DNA of 64,000 nucleotides, taken from NCBI RefSeq assembly GCF_001420005.1, contig NZ_LJAK01000006.1, positions 1 through 64,000 of the forward strand, in the 5' to 3' direction. Positions 16,550 through 26,076 of this stretch are shown one piece after another. Every line of letters starts with the position of its first letter. Positions within the stretch are counted from its first letter, which is position 1. This stretch comes from Loktanella sp. 3ANDIMAR09 (GTDB taxonomy: Bacteria; Pseudomonadota; Alphaproteobacteria; Rhodobacterales; Rhodobacteraceae). Position numbers and translations under genes: made by a program. Under the pieces are notes generated by a model. That model made no database searches and was not told where the DNA came from. It saw only the letters and a list, made by a program, of their open reading frames with translations.

Positions 16550-17590
16550 ATGCCACCACCTGATGGAATATTCGATCTGCCCGTCGCCGGACAACCGGAT
16601 GTGTCGGCTGCATTGCTGCAACTGGGCGTGCAGGTTGCGGGGCTTGGCCTTGGCACCGTGGATTATGTGAACGACACGATCACGCTGGACACGCGGGCTG
16701 CCGAACTGTTCGACCTGCCAGCCTTGCGTCCCGTGCCCCGCGATGAACTGCACGCCCGCATCCACCCCGAAGACCAGCCACATGTGCAGCACGAGGTCGA
16801 GGCCCTGCTGGCCCCCGGTCAGCCGGATATCGTGGATGTTGTGCACCGCGTCCCGCGACCGGACGGGGGCCATCGCTGGCTGAGCGCGCGCAAGCAGGTC
16901 ACGTTCACACATGACGCGGATGGCAACACGCGGCCCGTGTCGGGTCTGGTGGCGATCATGGATATCTCCGCCCTCAAGAGCCACGAAGACCGTGTCGTGG
17001 CCCTTATGGGGGAAATGAATCACCGCCTGAAAAATGTCCTGACCATCGTGCAGAGCATCGCACGTCTGACGGCACGCACCACTGATCCGCAGGATTTCCT
17101 GGCCAGCTTCAATGCCCGGATGGCGGCACTGGGGCAGAACCAGAACTTGCTGATGCAGCAGGCCGCCGTAGGTGTGCAACTGGGCGATCTGGTGCGCGAA
17201 CAGCTCAGCCCCTTTGCCAGCAAGACCGACCCGCGGATCACCGTCGAAGGCCCCGCGCTGATCCTGCGCGAAAGTGCGATGCAATCCATCGGTCTGACGC
17301 TGCATGAACTGGCCACGAATGCGACCAAATACGGTGCGCTGTCAGTGTCAGAGGGTCGATTGACCGTCAGCTGGACACTCACGGACGAAACACTCAGCCT
17401 CTATTGGCGCGAGGATGGCGGCCCGTCGGTCAAGGCACCAGAGCATCGGGGTTTCGGCACATCCGTGCTGCAAACCATGACCGAGGCGGCGCTGAATGCC
17501 ACCGTCACCCAGGACTTCGATCCCAAGGGGCTGCGCTGGTCCATGACCTGCCCGGTTCAGGCGATCCGCGACACCAACCCACCCCGCTAG
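16550..17590 (+). CDS. HWE-family sensor histidine kinase with a PAS domain
   Basis: 346 residues, no membrane segment, so probably a cytosolic sensor. A PAS_3-like domain covers about residues 25-145 (LFDLPALRP, RIHPEDQPHV, MDISALKSHED). The phosphoacceptor block GEMNHRLKNVLTIVQSIARL is at about 155-174, the N-box HELATNATKYGAL at about 252-264, and YWREDGG contains the W-x-E that names the HWE group. No response regulator is adjacent, so it is an orphan kinase. Its stop abuts the stop of the convergent lytic transglycosylase gene. Confidence 0.88.
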   Translation: MPPPDGIFDLPVAGQPDVSAALLQLGVQVAGLGLGTVDYVNDTITLDTRAAELFDLPALRPVPRDELHARIHPEDQPHVQHEVEALLAPGQPDIVDVVHRVPRPDGGHRWLSARKQVTFTHDADGNTRPVSGLVAIMDISALKSHEDRVVALMGEMNHRLKNVLTIVQSIARLTARTTDPQDFLASFNARMAALGQNQNLLMQQAAVGVQLGDLVREQLSPFASKTDPRITVEGPALILRESAMQSIGLTLHELATNATKYGALSVSEGRLTVSWTLTDETLSLYWREDGGPSVKAPEHRGFGTSVLQTMTEAALNATVTQDFDPKGLRWSMTCPVQAIRDTNPPR

Positions 17591-19756
17591 TCAGGGGCGC
17601 GGGATGGGGCGCAGGGTTTCCGGCGGGGCGCTGCCTTCTGGAATGACAATCAGCTCGACCACGTCCGGTGGTGCCGATGACGTGGCCACACGCGCTTCGG
17701 CATTCAGCGCGGCAGGGCGCAATTCAGGCCGCGGTGCCGCAAGCACCTCTGCGGGGACCGGTTGTTCCACCGACCCATCGGGGCGCAATCGGGGACGCAC
17801 GGATGCCATGCTGCCCGTGATCATGTCCAGAAAATCGACCTCGCCCGTCGTGCCAGTCAGACGTGCGCGGTAGACGGGCAGTGATTCACTGACCCGCTGG
17901 ACATAGTTTCGTGTCTCGCGGAACGGGATGTGTTCGATCCAGTCGACGACATCGACCTCACCCTGTCGCGGATCGCCGCGTTCGTCCATCCAGGTTGCAG
18001 GGCGGCTAGGCCCGGCGTTGTAGCCTGCGGCGACCTGAATGACGGAATCACCAAACCTCTCGCGCAGGCCAGCCAGATAGGCCGCACCCAGCTGCGCGTT
18101 ATAGCGCCAGTCGCGCGTCAGATTGGCCTCGGAATAGCTCAGGCCCAGTTCACGGCTGACTTCACGCGCGGTGGCAGGCATCAGCTGCATCAGACCCTGT
18201 GCGCCCACCGGGCTGCCTGCACCGATGTAGAATTCGCTTTCGCGGCGGGAAATGGCCAGCGTCAGATCCGCCGGCACCGGCAGATCCATATCCGCCACGG
18301 GGTGCAGCGGAAAATACGCCGAGGGCACGATGACACCGCGCTCGGCAGCGGCCTTGCCCAGCAGGACCGTCAGATAGGTTTCATCCCGCGCGGCAAAGGC
18401 CCGGCCCAGACGCGCGATATCCGCAGCCCCCAGCGTCTGACCGAGGTTGTTGACGAATGCGATGGCCTTGCCGCGCTGACCCGCCTCGATCAAGGCGACC
18501 GCGGCCCGCACGCGGTCATCCTCTATGATCGGCGCGCTTTGCCAGTCCAACCCCTCGTCCGCGCCGATCAGCGCAGGGTCCAGCGGCAGGTCCAGCCTGT
18601 CGGCAGCCAACAGACCGTAGAAACTGGTCTGGTGCACCGCCGCCCGGGCAAAGGCCGCTTCGGCCTCGGTCGCCCGGCCCAATGCAGACAAGGCACGTCC
18701 CTGCCAATATCCAGCACGTCCTTCACTGATCGGCGTATCGACGGTGGCGGCAAAGGCGTTGAAATGTTCCAGCGCCAGTTCCGCATCGTCCAGATAGGTC
18801 AGCGCCAGATAACCCGACAGCCATTCCAGATCGGCATAGTTGTAGCCGTCGCCGGGGGTCGTGAAATGCTGTGACGCCATGCGGTACGCCCGTTCGGGGT
18901 CGCCGTTGCGCATCTCGTACCGCGCGAGGATACGCCGCCACCCGGACCAGCGAAAGGGTTCGCCCAGTGCGGCGGCACTCGTGGATTGCGCCAGCAGCAG
19001 GTCCATCGCATCACTGCGCCGCCCCCGGTCAGCGGCCCAGTTATACCGGTCATACAGCAACCCCGGCGTGTCGCGCAGATCCTCGGGCACCGCGGCCAGT
19101 GCCGCATCGACGCCGGATGCATCGCGGATCAGCCGCGACCGGGCGGTCAGCAAGGCCTGCTGGCCCTCGTCCAGCAGGGGGCGCATTTTCTCGGCCGCGT
19201 CAGTGCGCCAGGCCCACAGCAGCTGATCGGTCCTTTCGCCGTGCAGATCGGCCAGATCATCGCCGAAACTGTCCAGCAGCAATTGCTGGCTGAAATCCGA
19301 CAATTCCAGATCGGTCCACGCGGTGCGCACGACGTTGCGCGCACGATCAATCTGGCCCGTGGCCACCAGCGCCTGCGCCAGTCGCACGGCCCCCAGACCC
19401 GTCTGCGGCGGCAAACCGTCGAACCACAGGATGACTTGCGCCGCACTTGCGTCCTCGGGGATCACCTGCTCTCCGGCGGCGCGCACGACGTTTTCGCCGG
19501 GCCAGTTCGGGCGCCGGGCCTCGAAATCGATGTACTCCGCGAATGTCGCATCGCCGAACCGCAGGCGTTGCCAGGTCACCAGATCGGTCATCACCGGGTC
19601 ATCGACCCCTGCTGCGGCATAGGCCGCATCATAGTCGCGATCATTGGACAAACGGACTGCCTTGATATCGTCATCGGTCACGGTCTGGGCTGTCGCCATG
19701 ACAGGCCAGAACAGGACACTGGCAACACGCATGAAACCGGGGATCGAAAATCGCAT
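17591..19756 (-). CDS. Soluble lytic murein transglycosylase (Slt-like)
   Basis: 721 residues from [10 protein letters not shown] signal peptide ends near ATAQT (residues 20-24). A long alpha-superhelical, TPR-like region follows (about 25-470), then the SLT domain at about 480-620 with the catalytic Glu in [21 protein letters not shown], and the [11 protein letters not shown] block. It cleaves peptidoglycan strands to 1,6-anhydro products in the periplasm. A proline-rich tail ends the protein. An in-frame extension to 20044 lacks a ribosome site and would cover the dapA start, so it is rejected. It is divergent from dapA. Confidence 0.9.
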   Translation of the reverse strand: MRFSIPGFMRVASVLFWPVMATAQTVTDDDIKAVRLSNDRDYDAAYAAAGVDDPVMTDLVTWQRLRFGDATFAEYIDFEARRPNWPGENVVRAAGEQVIPEDASAAQVILWFDGLPPQTGLGAVRLAQALVATGQIDRARNVVRTAWTDLELSDFSQQLLLDSFGDDLADLHGERTDQLLWAWRTDAAEKMRPLLDEGQQALLTARSRLIRDASGVDAALAAVPEDLRDTPGLLYDRYNWAADRGRRSDAMDLLLAQSTSAAALGEPFRWSGWRRILARYEMRNGDPERAYRMASQHFTTPGDGYNYADLEWLSGYLALTYLDDAELALEHFNAFAATVDTPISEGRAGYWQGRALSALGRATEAEAAFARAAVHQTSFYGLLAADRLDLPLDPALIGADEGLDWQSAPIIEDDRVRAAVALIEAGQRGKAIAFVNNLGQTLGAADIARLGRAFAARDETYLTVLLGKAAAERGVIVPSAYFPLHPVADMDLPVPADLTLAISRRESEFYIGAGSPVGAQGLMQLMPATAREVSRELGLSYSEANLTRDWRYNAQLGAAYLAGLRERFGDSVIQVAAGYNAGPSRPATWMDERGDPRQGEVDVVDWIEHIPFRETRNYVQRVSESLPVYRARLTGTTGEVDFLDMITGSMASVRPRLRPDGSVEQPVPAEVLAAPRPELRPAALNAEARVATSSAPPDVVELIVIPEGSAPPETLRPIPRP

Positions 19757-19829
19757 AAAGGCACCTGTGGCGCGGAACAGAACTGTCACTCGAATATGGT
19801 CTATCATGCTGACGGGGCAACGCACATTC

Positions 19830-19858
19830 TTGGCATTCGGGGGAAACCCCGCTAGGGT
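19830..19858 (+). promoter_or_regulatory. Putative promoter of dapA
   Basis: TTGGCA at 19830-19835 and TAGGGT at 19853-19858 with a 17-nt spacer, 55 nt before the dapA ATG. Good -35, moderate -10. Confidence 0.45.
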
Positions 19859-19913
19859 CCGCGCGATTTCGCCGATGGCGCGCAGCCCGGCCCCAACATC
19901 AGGACAACACCCC

Positions 19914-20786
19914 ATGTTCAAAGGTTCATTCGTCGCCCTCGTCACGCCGTTCAGCGGCGGCAAGGTGGACCTCGCAACGCTCAAAAACCTTGTCGACTGG
20001 CATGTCGCGCAGGGCACGCACGGGTTGGTCCCGGTCGGCACCACCGGCGAAAGCCCGACACTGACCCACGACGAACACGATCTGGTCGTCCAGACCGTCG
20101 TCGATCATGCGGCAGGCCGTATCCCGGTCATCGCAGGTGCCGGCTCGAACAACACCATGGAAACCGTCCGACTGGTCAAGGCCGCCAAGGCCGCAGGGGC
20201 CGATGCCGCATTGGTCGTGACCCCCTATTACAACAAACCCACACAGGCCGGTCTGATCGCGCATTTCACCGCCGCTGCCGATTGCGGCCTGCCCATCGTG
20301 ATCTACAACATTCCAGGCCGGTCCGCCGTCGACATGACCGTCGCCACCATGGCAGAGCTGGCCAGGCTGCCGATGATCGTCGGCGTCAAGGATGCCACCG
20401 GCGATTTGTCCCGCGTGCCCAAACAGCGCATGACCTGTGGCACAGATTTCGTGCAGATGTCGGGCGAGGACGCGACGGCACTGGGGTTCAACGCCCACGG
20501 CGGCACGGGCTGCATCTCGGTCACGGCGAACGTCGCACCGGCACTGTGTGCACAGATGCAGGACGCCACGCTGGCCGGCGATTTTGCGACCGCGTTGTCG
20601 ATCACCGACCGCCTGATGCCCCTGCACGAAGCGATTTTTCTCGAACCGGGGCTGGTCGGCGCGAAATATGGCCTGTCGCTGCTGGGCTTGGGCAACGAAG
20701 AGGTGCGCGCGCCGCTGGTCGGCCTGACCGATGGTGTCAAGGACCGCATCCGCGCCGGCATGGTTCACGCAGGCCTTCTGAACTGA
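19914..20786 (+). CDS. dapA: 4-hydroxy-tetrahydrodipicolinate synthase
   Basis: 290 residues, TIM-barrel class I aldolase. [11 protein letters not shown] (about residues 40-50) binds pyruvate, [11 protein letters not shown] (about 103-113) carries the catalytic Tyr, and [13 protein letters not shown] (about 156-168) has the Schiff-base Lys. It condenses pyruvate with aspartate semialdehyde, the first step of the lysine/DAP branch. lysA, the last step, is 16 kb away in this same window. A dispersed hairpin repeat starts two bases after the stop and may serve as terminator. Confidence 0.97.
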   Translation: MFKGSFVALVTPFSGGKVDLATLKNLVDWHVAQGTHGLVPVGTTGESPTLTHDEHDLVVQTVVDHAAGRIPVIAGAGSNNTMETVRLVKAAKAAGADAALVVTPYYNKPTQAGLIAHFTAAADCGLPIVIYNIPGRSAVDMTVATMAELARLPMIVGVKDATGDLSRVPKQRMTCGTDFVQMSGEDATALGFNAHGGTGCISVTANVAPALCAQMQDATLAGDFATALSITDRLMPLHEAIFLEPGLVGAKYGLSLLGLGNEEVRAPLVGLTDGVKDRIRAGMVHAGLLN

Positions 20787-20787
20787 C

Positions 20788-20836
20788 GGGACGGCGGGCG
20801 GGGCGCATTTGCGGGCATCGCCCGCAAACAGCGGCG
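20788..20836 (+). repeat. R2 dispersed hairpin repeat, copy a
   Basis: Pattern GGGACGGCGGGCGGGGCGC, then a hairpin, then CAGCGGCG. The hairpin here is TTTGCGGGC-ATC-GCCCGCAAA (9 bp). It fills the gap between the dapA and ycaQ stops and abuts the ycaQ stop codon. Confidence 0.85.
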
Positions 20837-22015
20837 TCAGGCGTCCCGCAGCCAATCCGTGTCGTAGTCAACCCGGCCGCAACCGCCAAAGACGGCCGCG
20901 CGCGCCAGCTCTGATTGCAGGCGCGTCAACCGCGCCTTACCCATCGCAACGCCCGGTTCGGGCCAAAAGGCGCGCACCGCCAGCACATCACCCTGCCGTG
21001 CCATGTCGATGCGCCCGATTGCCCGGTCCCCTTCCCACACCGGAAACACGTAGTAACCATAGCGCCGCTGCGGTGCTGGTACGAAAATCTCGATCCGGTA
21101 ATGAAAACCGAACAGCCATTCCGCCCGCTTGCGGTCGCGCAGCGCGGGATCGAACGGTGACAGGATGCGCACCCGTCCCGGCAGGTCCGGCACCGTCGCA
21201 TCCAGCAGATCAGGACGCGCCAGGCAGCGACGAATCCGGCCCTCCGCCCCTGATACGTCCACCGGCACTGCACGGCCTGCGGCCATTTCCAACTCACACC
21301 AGACCCGCGCTTCTGCCGGGGTGACATGCGCCCAGAACGCCGCGATCTCGCCGCTGGTGGCGAACCCCAGCTTGTCCAGCGCCAGTGCGCACAGCCGGTC
21401 GATGGCCTCTGCCTCGCTGATTTCTGTCTCGCGCACCGCCTGCGGAATCACCCGTTCGGTCAGGTCATAGACCTTGCGGAACCCCTCGCGCCGCACCACC
21501 GACAGCGCACCGCTGCGCCACAGATATTCAAGCGCCGTCTTGCTGGGGTGCCAGTCCCACCAACCGCCCTTGCCCCGTGTCTCACCCGGGCCCACGTCGC
21601 CAGAGGTGCAGGGTCCGTGATCGGCGATCTGGCGCATGACCTCGTCAACCTGCACGGCGAATCCGGCAGGCCGGTGACGCGCCCAGCGCCGTTCCAGCAT
21701 CATGCGGTCGCGTGCGAACCGCATGCGCCACAATGGCCACAGGTCCATGGGGATCGCAGCTGCGTCATGGGTCCAGTGTTCGAACACCGCGCGTTCGCCC
21801 GCCAGCAGTCGGTTCAGGACCGGCGGACGATAGGGCCGGTGCCGTGACCACAGGATCAGATCGTGCGCCCGCGCGAATGTGTTGACGCTGTCCAGCTGCA
21901 CGAACCCCAGCGCATCGATCGCGGCCATCGCACTGCCCGCGCGCGTCGCACCCAGCCCGTGCCGGTCCAGAAACACGGCCCGGGCACGGGCATTGTCCAG
22001 TCGCTCTACCTGCAT
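20837..22015 (-). CDS. YcaQ/AlkZ-like winged-helix DNA glycosylase (crosslink repair)
   Basis: 392 residues of the HTH_42 (YcaQ) family. [20 protein letters not shown] at about residues 37-56 contains the catalytic Q-x-D motif. Further family blocks are [28 protein letters not shown] and the C-terminal FRYRIEI-like segment (seen as [13 protein letters not shown]). Members unhook interstrand DNA crosslinks or remove bulky alkylated bases. It is convergent with dapA across repeat R2a and divergent from smpB with 86 nt between. Confidence 0.9.
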   Translation of the reverse strand: MQVERLDNARARAVFLDRHGLGATRAGSAMAAIDALGFVQLDSVNTFARAHDLILWSRHRPYRPPVLNRLLAGERAVFEHWTHDAAAIPMDLWPLWRMRFARDRMMLERRWARHRPAGFAVQVDEVMRQIADHGPCTSGDVGPGETRGKGGWWDWHPSKTALEYLWRSGALSVVRREGFRKVYDLTERVIPQAVRETEISEAEAIDRLCALALDKLGFATSGEIAAFWAHVTPAEARVWCELEMAAGRAVPVDVSGAEGRIRRCLARPDLLDATVPDLPGRVRILSPFDPALRDRKRAEWLFGFHYRIEIFVPAPQRRYGYYVFPVWEGDRAIGRIDMARQGDVLAVRAFWPEPGVAMGKARLTRLQSELARAAVFGGCGRVDYDTDWLRDA

Positions 22016-22101
22016 CGTACCCCCTGTTTTGGCCAGTCTGGCGCATCAAGTCCGCCCGGGCCAGCCTTGCCCTGCCCCGCACTGTCGCCTATCTGCTGTG
22101 C

Positions 22102-22575
22102 ATGGCCAAGAAACCGGACAACAAGAATTACAAGGTGATCGCCGAAAACCGGCGTGCACGCTATGATTACGAAATCCAGGAGGACCTGGAGGTTGGGATC
22201 ATTCTGCACGGGTCAGAGGTGAAATCCCTGCGTATTGGCCAATCCAGCATCGCCGACAGCTATGCCTCGGTCGACGACGGAGAGCTGTGGCTGACCAACG
22301 GCTATATCGCCCCATACGAACAGGCGATGTTCGGCCACGAGGCCCGGCGCAAACGCAAACTGCTGGTCAGTCGCCGCGAGCTGGCGCGTCTGTGGAACGC
22401 GACCAAGCGTGAGGGCATGACCCTCGTCCCATTGGTGATGTATTTCAACGACCGCGGGTTGGTGAAACTGAAAATCGCCACGGCCAAGGGCAAGAAAAAC
22501 CACGACAAGCGTCAGACCGACGCGAAACGTGACTGGGCAAGGCAGAAACAGCGATTACTGCGTCACGACACCTGA
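22102..22575 (+). CDS. smpB: SsrA-binding protein SmpB
   Basis: 157 residues. [40 protein letters not shown] and [11 protein letters not shown] are diagnostic, and the basic tail ([17 protein letters not shown]) is the part that enters the decoding centre. SmpB with tmRNA frees stalled ribosomes. The usual length is about 155-160, so it is complete. tmRNA itself is not in the window. Confidence 0.98.
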   Translation: MAKKPDNKNYKVIAENRRARYDYEIQEDLEVGIILHGSEVKSLRIGQSSIADSYASVDDGELWLTNGYIAPYEQAMFGHEARRKRKLLVSRRELARLWNATKREGMTLVPLVMYFNDRGLVKLKIATAKGKKNHDKRQTDAKRDWARQKQRLLRHDT

Positions 22576-22712
22576 CGTACCCCCGCGCCGCTATTGCCGA
22601 TTGCAATGGCCGCGCCAGTTATGCGACAGCCGCCCGCGATATTGTCCGAACCCGGCACCACGCCGCGATCCTTTCGATGCACCTCGGTGCAATCCAACAG
22701 AAAGCCTCTGCT

Positions 22713-23807
22713 GTGCAAACTCCTTATTACCTGATCGACAAATCCCGCCTGTTGCCAAACATGGAAAAAATCGCATGGCTGCGTGCGGAATCCGGGGCGA
22801 AATGCCTGCTGGCCCTGAAATGCTTTGCCACATGGTCGGTGTTCGATTTCATGTCCGACTACATGGACGGTTCCACCTCGTCCTCGCTCTATGAGGTGCG
22901 TCTGGGCCGTGAGAAGTTTCCGGGCGAAACGCACGCCTATTCCGTGGCCTACGCCGACCACGAAATCGCCGAGGTGCTCGCCCATTCCGACAAGATCATC
23001 TTCAACTCCATCGGTCAGCTGACGAAATTCGCGCAGCAATCGGATGGACACATCCGCGGGCTGCGGGTCAATCCCGGTGTTTCGACCTCGGAATTCGACC
23101 TGGCGGACCCCGCGCGTCCCTTCAGCCGGTTGGGCGAACATGACCCAAATGCGATCGACGCCATCGCCGACCAGATCAGCGGCCTGATGTTTCACAACAA
23201 CTGTGAAAACGACAGTTTTGACCGCTTTGACGAAATGCTGACCCTGATCGAGGATCGGTTCGGCAAGGTCATGCACAAGATGGACTGGATCAGCCTGGGC
23301 GGCGGCATCCATTTCACGGGCGCGGATTACCCGCTGGACCGCTTTGCCGCCCGGCTCAAGGGCTTTGCCGAACGCTATGGCGTGCAGGTCTACCTTGAAC
23401 CCGGCGAGGCCGCGATCAGCGGCGCTGCCACGCTCGAGGTGACGGTGCTGGACACCATGCACAACGGCAAGAATCTGGCTATCGTCGACAGTTCCATCGA
23501 GGCGCATCTGCTGGATTTGCTGATCTACCGCGAACCGGCCAAAATCGCGCCCAACACGGGCGATCACGCCTGGATGGTCTGCGGCAAATCCTGTCTGGCC
23601 GGGGACATTTTCGGTGAATTCCGCTTCGATGCCCCGCTCAAGGCGGGTGACCGGCTTTCGTTTCAGGACACGGCAGGCTACACAATGGTCAAGAAAAACT
23701 GGTTCAACGGCGTCAAGATGCCCAGCATCGCGATCCGTGAACTTGATGGCAGCACCCGGTTGGTGCGCGATTTCGACTACGACGATTTCGCAGCCGCACT
23801 CTCCTAA
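22713..23807 (+). CDS. nspC: Carboxynorspermidine/carboxyspermidine decarboxylase
   Basis: 364 residues from the GTG at 22713, or 376 from an ATG at 22677. The first choice gives the typical family start (VQTPYYLIDKSRLL). It is an alanine-racemase-fold PLP enzyme: the PLP Lys is in LLALKCFATWSVF, the HNNCEN block follows at about residues 180-185, and WMVCGKSCLAGDIFGEF near the C-terminus carries the active-site Cys. It decarboxylates carboxy(nor)spermidine to (nor)spermidine in the cytosol. The next gene, 27 nt on, encodes the preceding step, so the two form a pathway pair. Confidence 0.93.
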   Translation: MQTPYYLIDKSRLLPNMEKIAWLRAESGAKCLLALKCFATWSVFDFMSDYMDGSTSSSLYEVRLGREKFPGETHAYSVAYADHEIAEVLAHSDKIIFNSIGQLTKFAQQSDGHIRGLRVNPGVSTSEFDLADPARPFSRLGEHDPNAIDAIADQISGLMFHNNCENDSFDRFDEMLTLIEDRFGKVMHKMDWISLGGGIHFTGADYPLDRFAARLKGFAERYGVQVYLEPGEAAISGAATLEVTVLDTMHNGKNLAIVDSSIEAHLLDLLIYREPAKIAPNTGDHAWMVCGKSCLAGDIFGEFRFDAPLKAGDRLSFQDTAGYTMVKKNWFNGVKMPSIAIRELDGSTRLVRDFDYDDFAAALS

Positions 23808-23834
23808 TTCATGGCAAAGGGGTTTTTTGGATAA

Positions 23835-25076
23835 ATGAAACGTAATGTTCTGATCATCGGTGCTGGCGGCGTCGCACAGGTCGTCGCGCATAAATGTGCG
23901 CAAAACAACGACGTTCTGGGCGATCTACACCTGGCTAGCCGCACCATCGCGAAATGTGACGCCATCATTGCCAGCGTCCACGAAAAAGGCGCGATGAAAC
24001 AGGACGGCGTTTTCCAGTCCCATGCCATCGACGCGATGGACAGCGATGCGGTCGCAGCCCTGATCAATGCAACAGGCGCGCAGATCGTGATCAACGTCGG
24101 CTCGCCCTTTGTGAACATGACCGTGCTCGAGGCCTGCATCCAGACCGGTGCCGCCTATATCGACACGGCCATCCACGAGGACCCGGGCAAAATCTGCGAA
24201 ACCCCACCGTGGTACGCCAACTATGAATGGAAACGCCGCGACGCCTGCGCCGCCGCAGGGGTGACCGCCATTCTGGGCGCGGGTTTCGATCCGGGCATGG
24301 TCAACGCCTTTGCCCGCCATGCCGCGGATGCCTACATGGACAAGGTGACGTCCATCGATATCGTCGACATCAATGCCGGCAACCACGGGCGTTATTTTTC
24401 GACCAATTTCGATCCCGAAATCAACTTTCGCGAATTCACCGGCACGGTCTACAGCTGGCAGGACGGCGCATGGCAGACGAACAAGATGTTCGAGGTCGGG
24501 CGCGAATGGGACCTGCCCGTCGTAGGCAAGCAAAAGGCCTATCTGTCCGGCCATGACGAGGTGCATTCGCTGTCCGCGAACTATCCGGGTGCCGACGTGC
24601 GGTTCTGGATGGGCTTTGGCGATCACTACATCAACGTCTTTACGGTGCTGCAAAACCTCGGGCTATTGTCCGAACAGCCCGTCACCACCGCCGAAGGGCT
24701 GGAGGTCGTCCCGCTGAAAGTGGTCAAAGCCGTTCTGCCCGATCCGTCCAGCCTGGCACCTGACTATACCGGCAAGACCTGCATCGGCGATCTGGTCAAG
24801 GGGACCAAAGACGGTCAGGAGGTCGAGGTGTTCGTCTACAACGTGGCCGACCACAAGGACGCCTATAACGAGGTCGGCAGCCAGGGTATTTCCTACACGG
24901 CTGGCGTGCCGCCCGTGGCCTTTGCCATGCTGATCGCGGATGGCACCTACGACAAGGGCACCATGATGAACGTCGAAGAGCTGGACCCGAAACCGCTGTT
25001 CACCCTGCTGGACACCATCGGCCTGCCGACACGGGTGCGCGACGCAGACGGCGACCGCGCCTGGAACGCCAACTGA
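23835..25076 (+). CDS. Carboxynorspermidine/carboxyspermidine synthase (saccharopine dehydrogenase family)
   Basis: 413 residues. The N-terminal Rossmann motif is VLIIGAGGVAQVVAHKCAQN (residues 5-24). INVGSPFVNMTVLEACIQTG, ILGAGFDPGMVNAFARHA and a C-terminal GISYTAGVPPVAFAMLIADG are typical of the Lys1-like CANSDH branch. It joins aspartate semialdehyde to putrescine or diaminopropane with NADPH. This is the SAM-independent route to spermidine/norspermidine. Together with nspC it forms a two-gene unit. Alpha-aminoadipate-type saccharopine dehydrogenase is unlikely given the neighbour. Confidence 0.9.
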   Translation: MKRNVLIIGAGGVAQVVAHKCAQNNDVLGDLHLASRTIAKCDAIIASVHEKGAMKQDGVFQSHAIDAMDSDAVAALINATGAQIVINVGSPFVNMTVLEACIQTGAAYIDTAIHEDPGKICETPPWYANYEWKRRDACAAAGVTAILGAGFDPGMVNAFARHAADAYMDKVTSIDIVDINAGNHGRYFSTNFDPEINFREFTGTVYSWQDGAWQTNKMFEVGREWDLPVVGKQKAYLSGHDEVHSLSANYPGADVRFWMGFGDHYINVFTVLQNLGLLSEQPVTTAEGLEVVPLKVVKAVLPDPSSLAPDYTGKTCIGDLVKGTKDGQEVEVFVYNVADHKDAYNEVGSQGISYTAGVPPVAFAMLIADGTYDKGTMMNVEELDPKPLFTLLDTIGLPTRVRDADGDRAWNAN

Positions 25077-25083
25077 CCCGGTC

Positions 25084-25108
25084 GGGGGCACTGCGACGCG
25101 GTGCCCCC
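25084..25108 (+). terminator. Possible hairpin terminator after the polyamine genes
   Basis: GGGGGCAC (25084-25091) pairs with GTGCCCCC (25101-25108) around a 9-nt loop, 7 nt after the stop at 25076. It is followed by a C-run, not a T-run, so it is an imperfect terminator. Confidence 0.4.
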
Positions 25109-25199
25109 CCCCCTTGCCGATGACGCCCCGGTCGCGCTTGCCTTGACGCCCCCCGTGGGGTAGCACTCGCCGCGACCCTCGCCCCTACAGGAGAGCGCC

Positions 25200-26066
25200 A
25201 TGGCGACCCCGGACGATCCGCGCACCCTCGTCAGTGCTGACTGGCTCAAGGCGCATTTGCGCGACCCCGACATGCGTATTCTCGACGCCAGCTGGCACAT
25301 GCCCGACGCAGGACGTGATGCCCGTGCGGAATATGCAGCCAGCCACATTCCGGGTGCGCGGTTTTTCGATATCGACGATATTTCGGACAGCCGGTCCGAA
25401 CTGCCCCATATGGTGCCAGAGGTCGAAAAATTCATGTCGCGCCTGCGCGCGATGGGTGTGGGCGACGGCCATCAGGTCGTGGTCTATGACAGCACGGGGC
25501 TGTTTTCCGCGGCCCGCGTCTGGTGGATGTTCCGCCTGATGGGCAAACGCGACGTGGCCGTTCTGGACGGTGGTCTGCCCGCATGGATCGCCGCCGGAGG
25601 CGCGACCGAAGACCTGCCACCCGTAATCCGCGACCGCCATATGACGGTCAGCCGCCAGAACCAGATGATCAAGGATGTCACCCAGGTTGCGCGCGCCGCG
25701 AAACTCGGTGACCACACCACGCTGGATGCCCGCGCCCCCGCCCGTTTCAACGGCGAGGTACCGGAACCGCGCGCAGGTCTGCGCAGCGGCCACATCCCTG
25801 GGTCGCGCAACCTGCCCTATACTGCATTGCTGAACGCCGATGGCACGATGAAGGACGCCCCCGCCCTGCAACAGGCCTTTGCCGACGCAGGTGCAGATTT
25901 GACCAAACCCGTTATCACGACCTGCGGGTCGGGTGTGACCGCCGCCATCATCAACCTTGCGCTGGAACGCATCGGCAAGACCGACCACGCGCTCTATGAC
26001 GGGTCATGGTCCGAATGGGGCATGTACCCCGACCTGCCCATCGCCACCGGCCCCGCCACCTCCTGA
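25200..26066 (+). CDS. sseA: 3-mercaptopyruvate sulfurtransferase
   Basis: 288 residues with two rhodanese domains (about 1-140 and 155-285). YDSTGLFSAARVWWMFR marks the inactive first domain. The second has the active-site loop CGSGVTA (about residues 241-247), the form typical of mercaptopyruvate, as opposed to thiosulfate, sulfurtransferases. It transfers sulfur from 3-mercaptopyruvate to thiophiles. GGAG-like AGGAGAGCGCC precedes the ATG. The aminotransferase starts 11 nt after the stop, and a cysteine-transaminating link (making mercaptopyruvate) is plausible but inferred. Confidence 0.93.
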   Translation: MATPDDPRTLVSADWLKAHLRDPDMRILDASWHMPDAGRDARAEYAASHIPGARFFDIDDISDSRSELPHMVPEVEKFMSRLRAMGVGDGHQVVVYDSTGLFSAARVWWMFRLMGKRDVAVLDGGLPAWIAAGGATEDLPPVIRDRHMTVSRQNQMIKDVTQVARAAKLGDHTTLDARAPARFNGEVPEPRAGLRSGHIPGSRNLPYTALLNADGTMKDAPALQQAFADAGADLTKPVITTCGSGVTAAIINLALERIGKTDHALYDGSWSEWGMYPDLPIATGPATS

Positions 26067-26076
26067 GGACCCACAG

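Noticed and set aside
19757-20044. In-frame N-terminal extension of the lytic transglycosylase
   Set aside because: It would hide the signal peptide MRFSIPGFM and overlap the dapA promoter and start.
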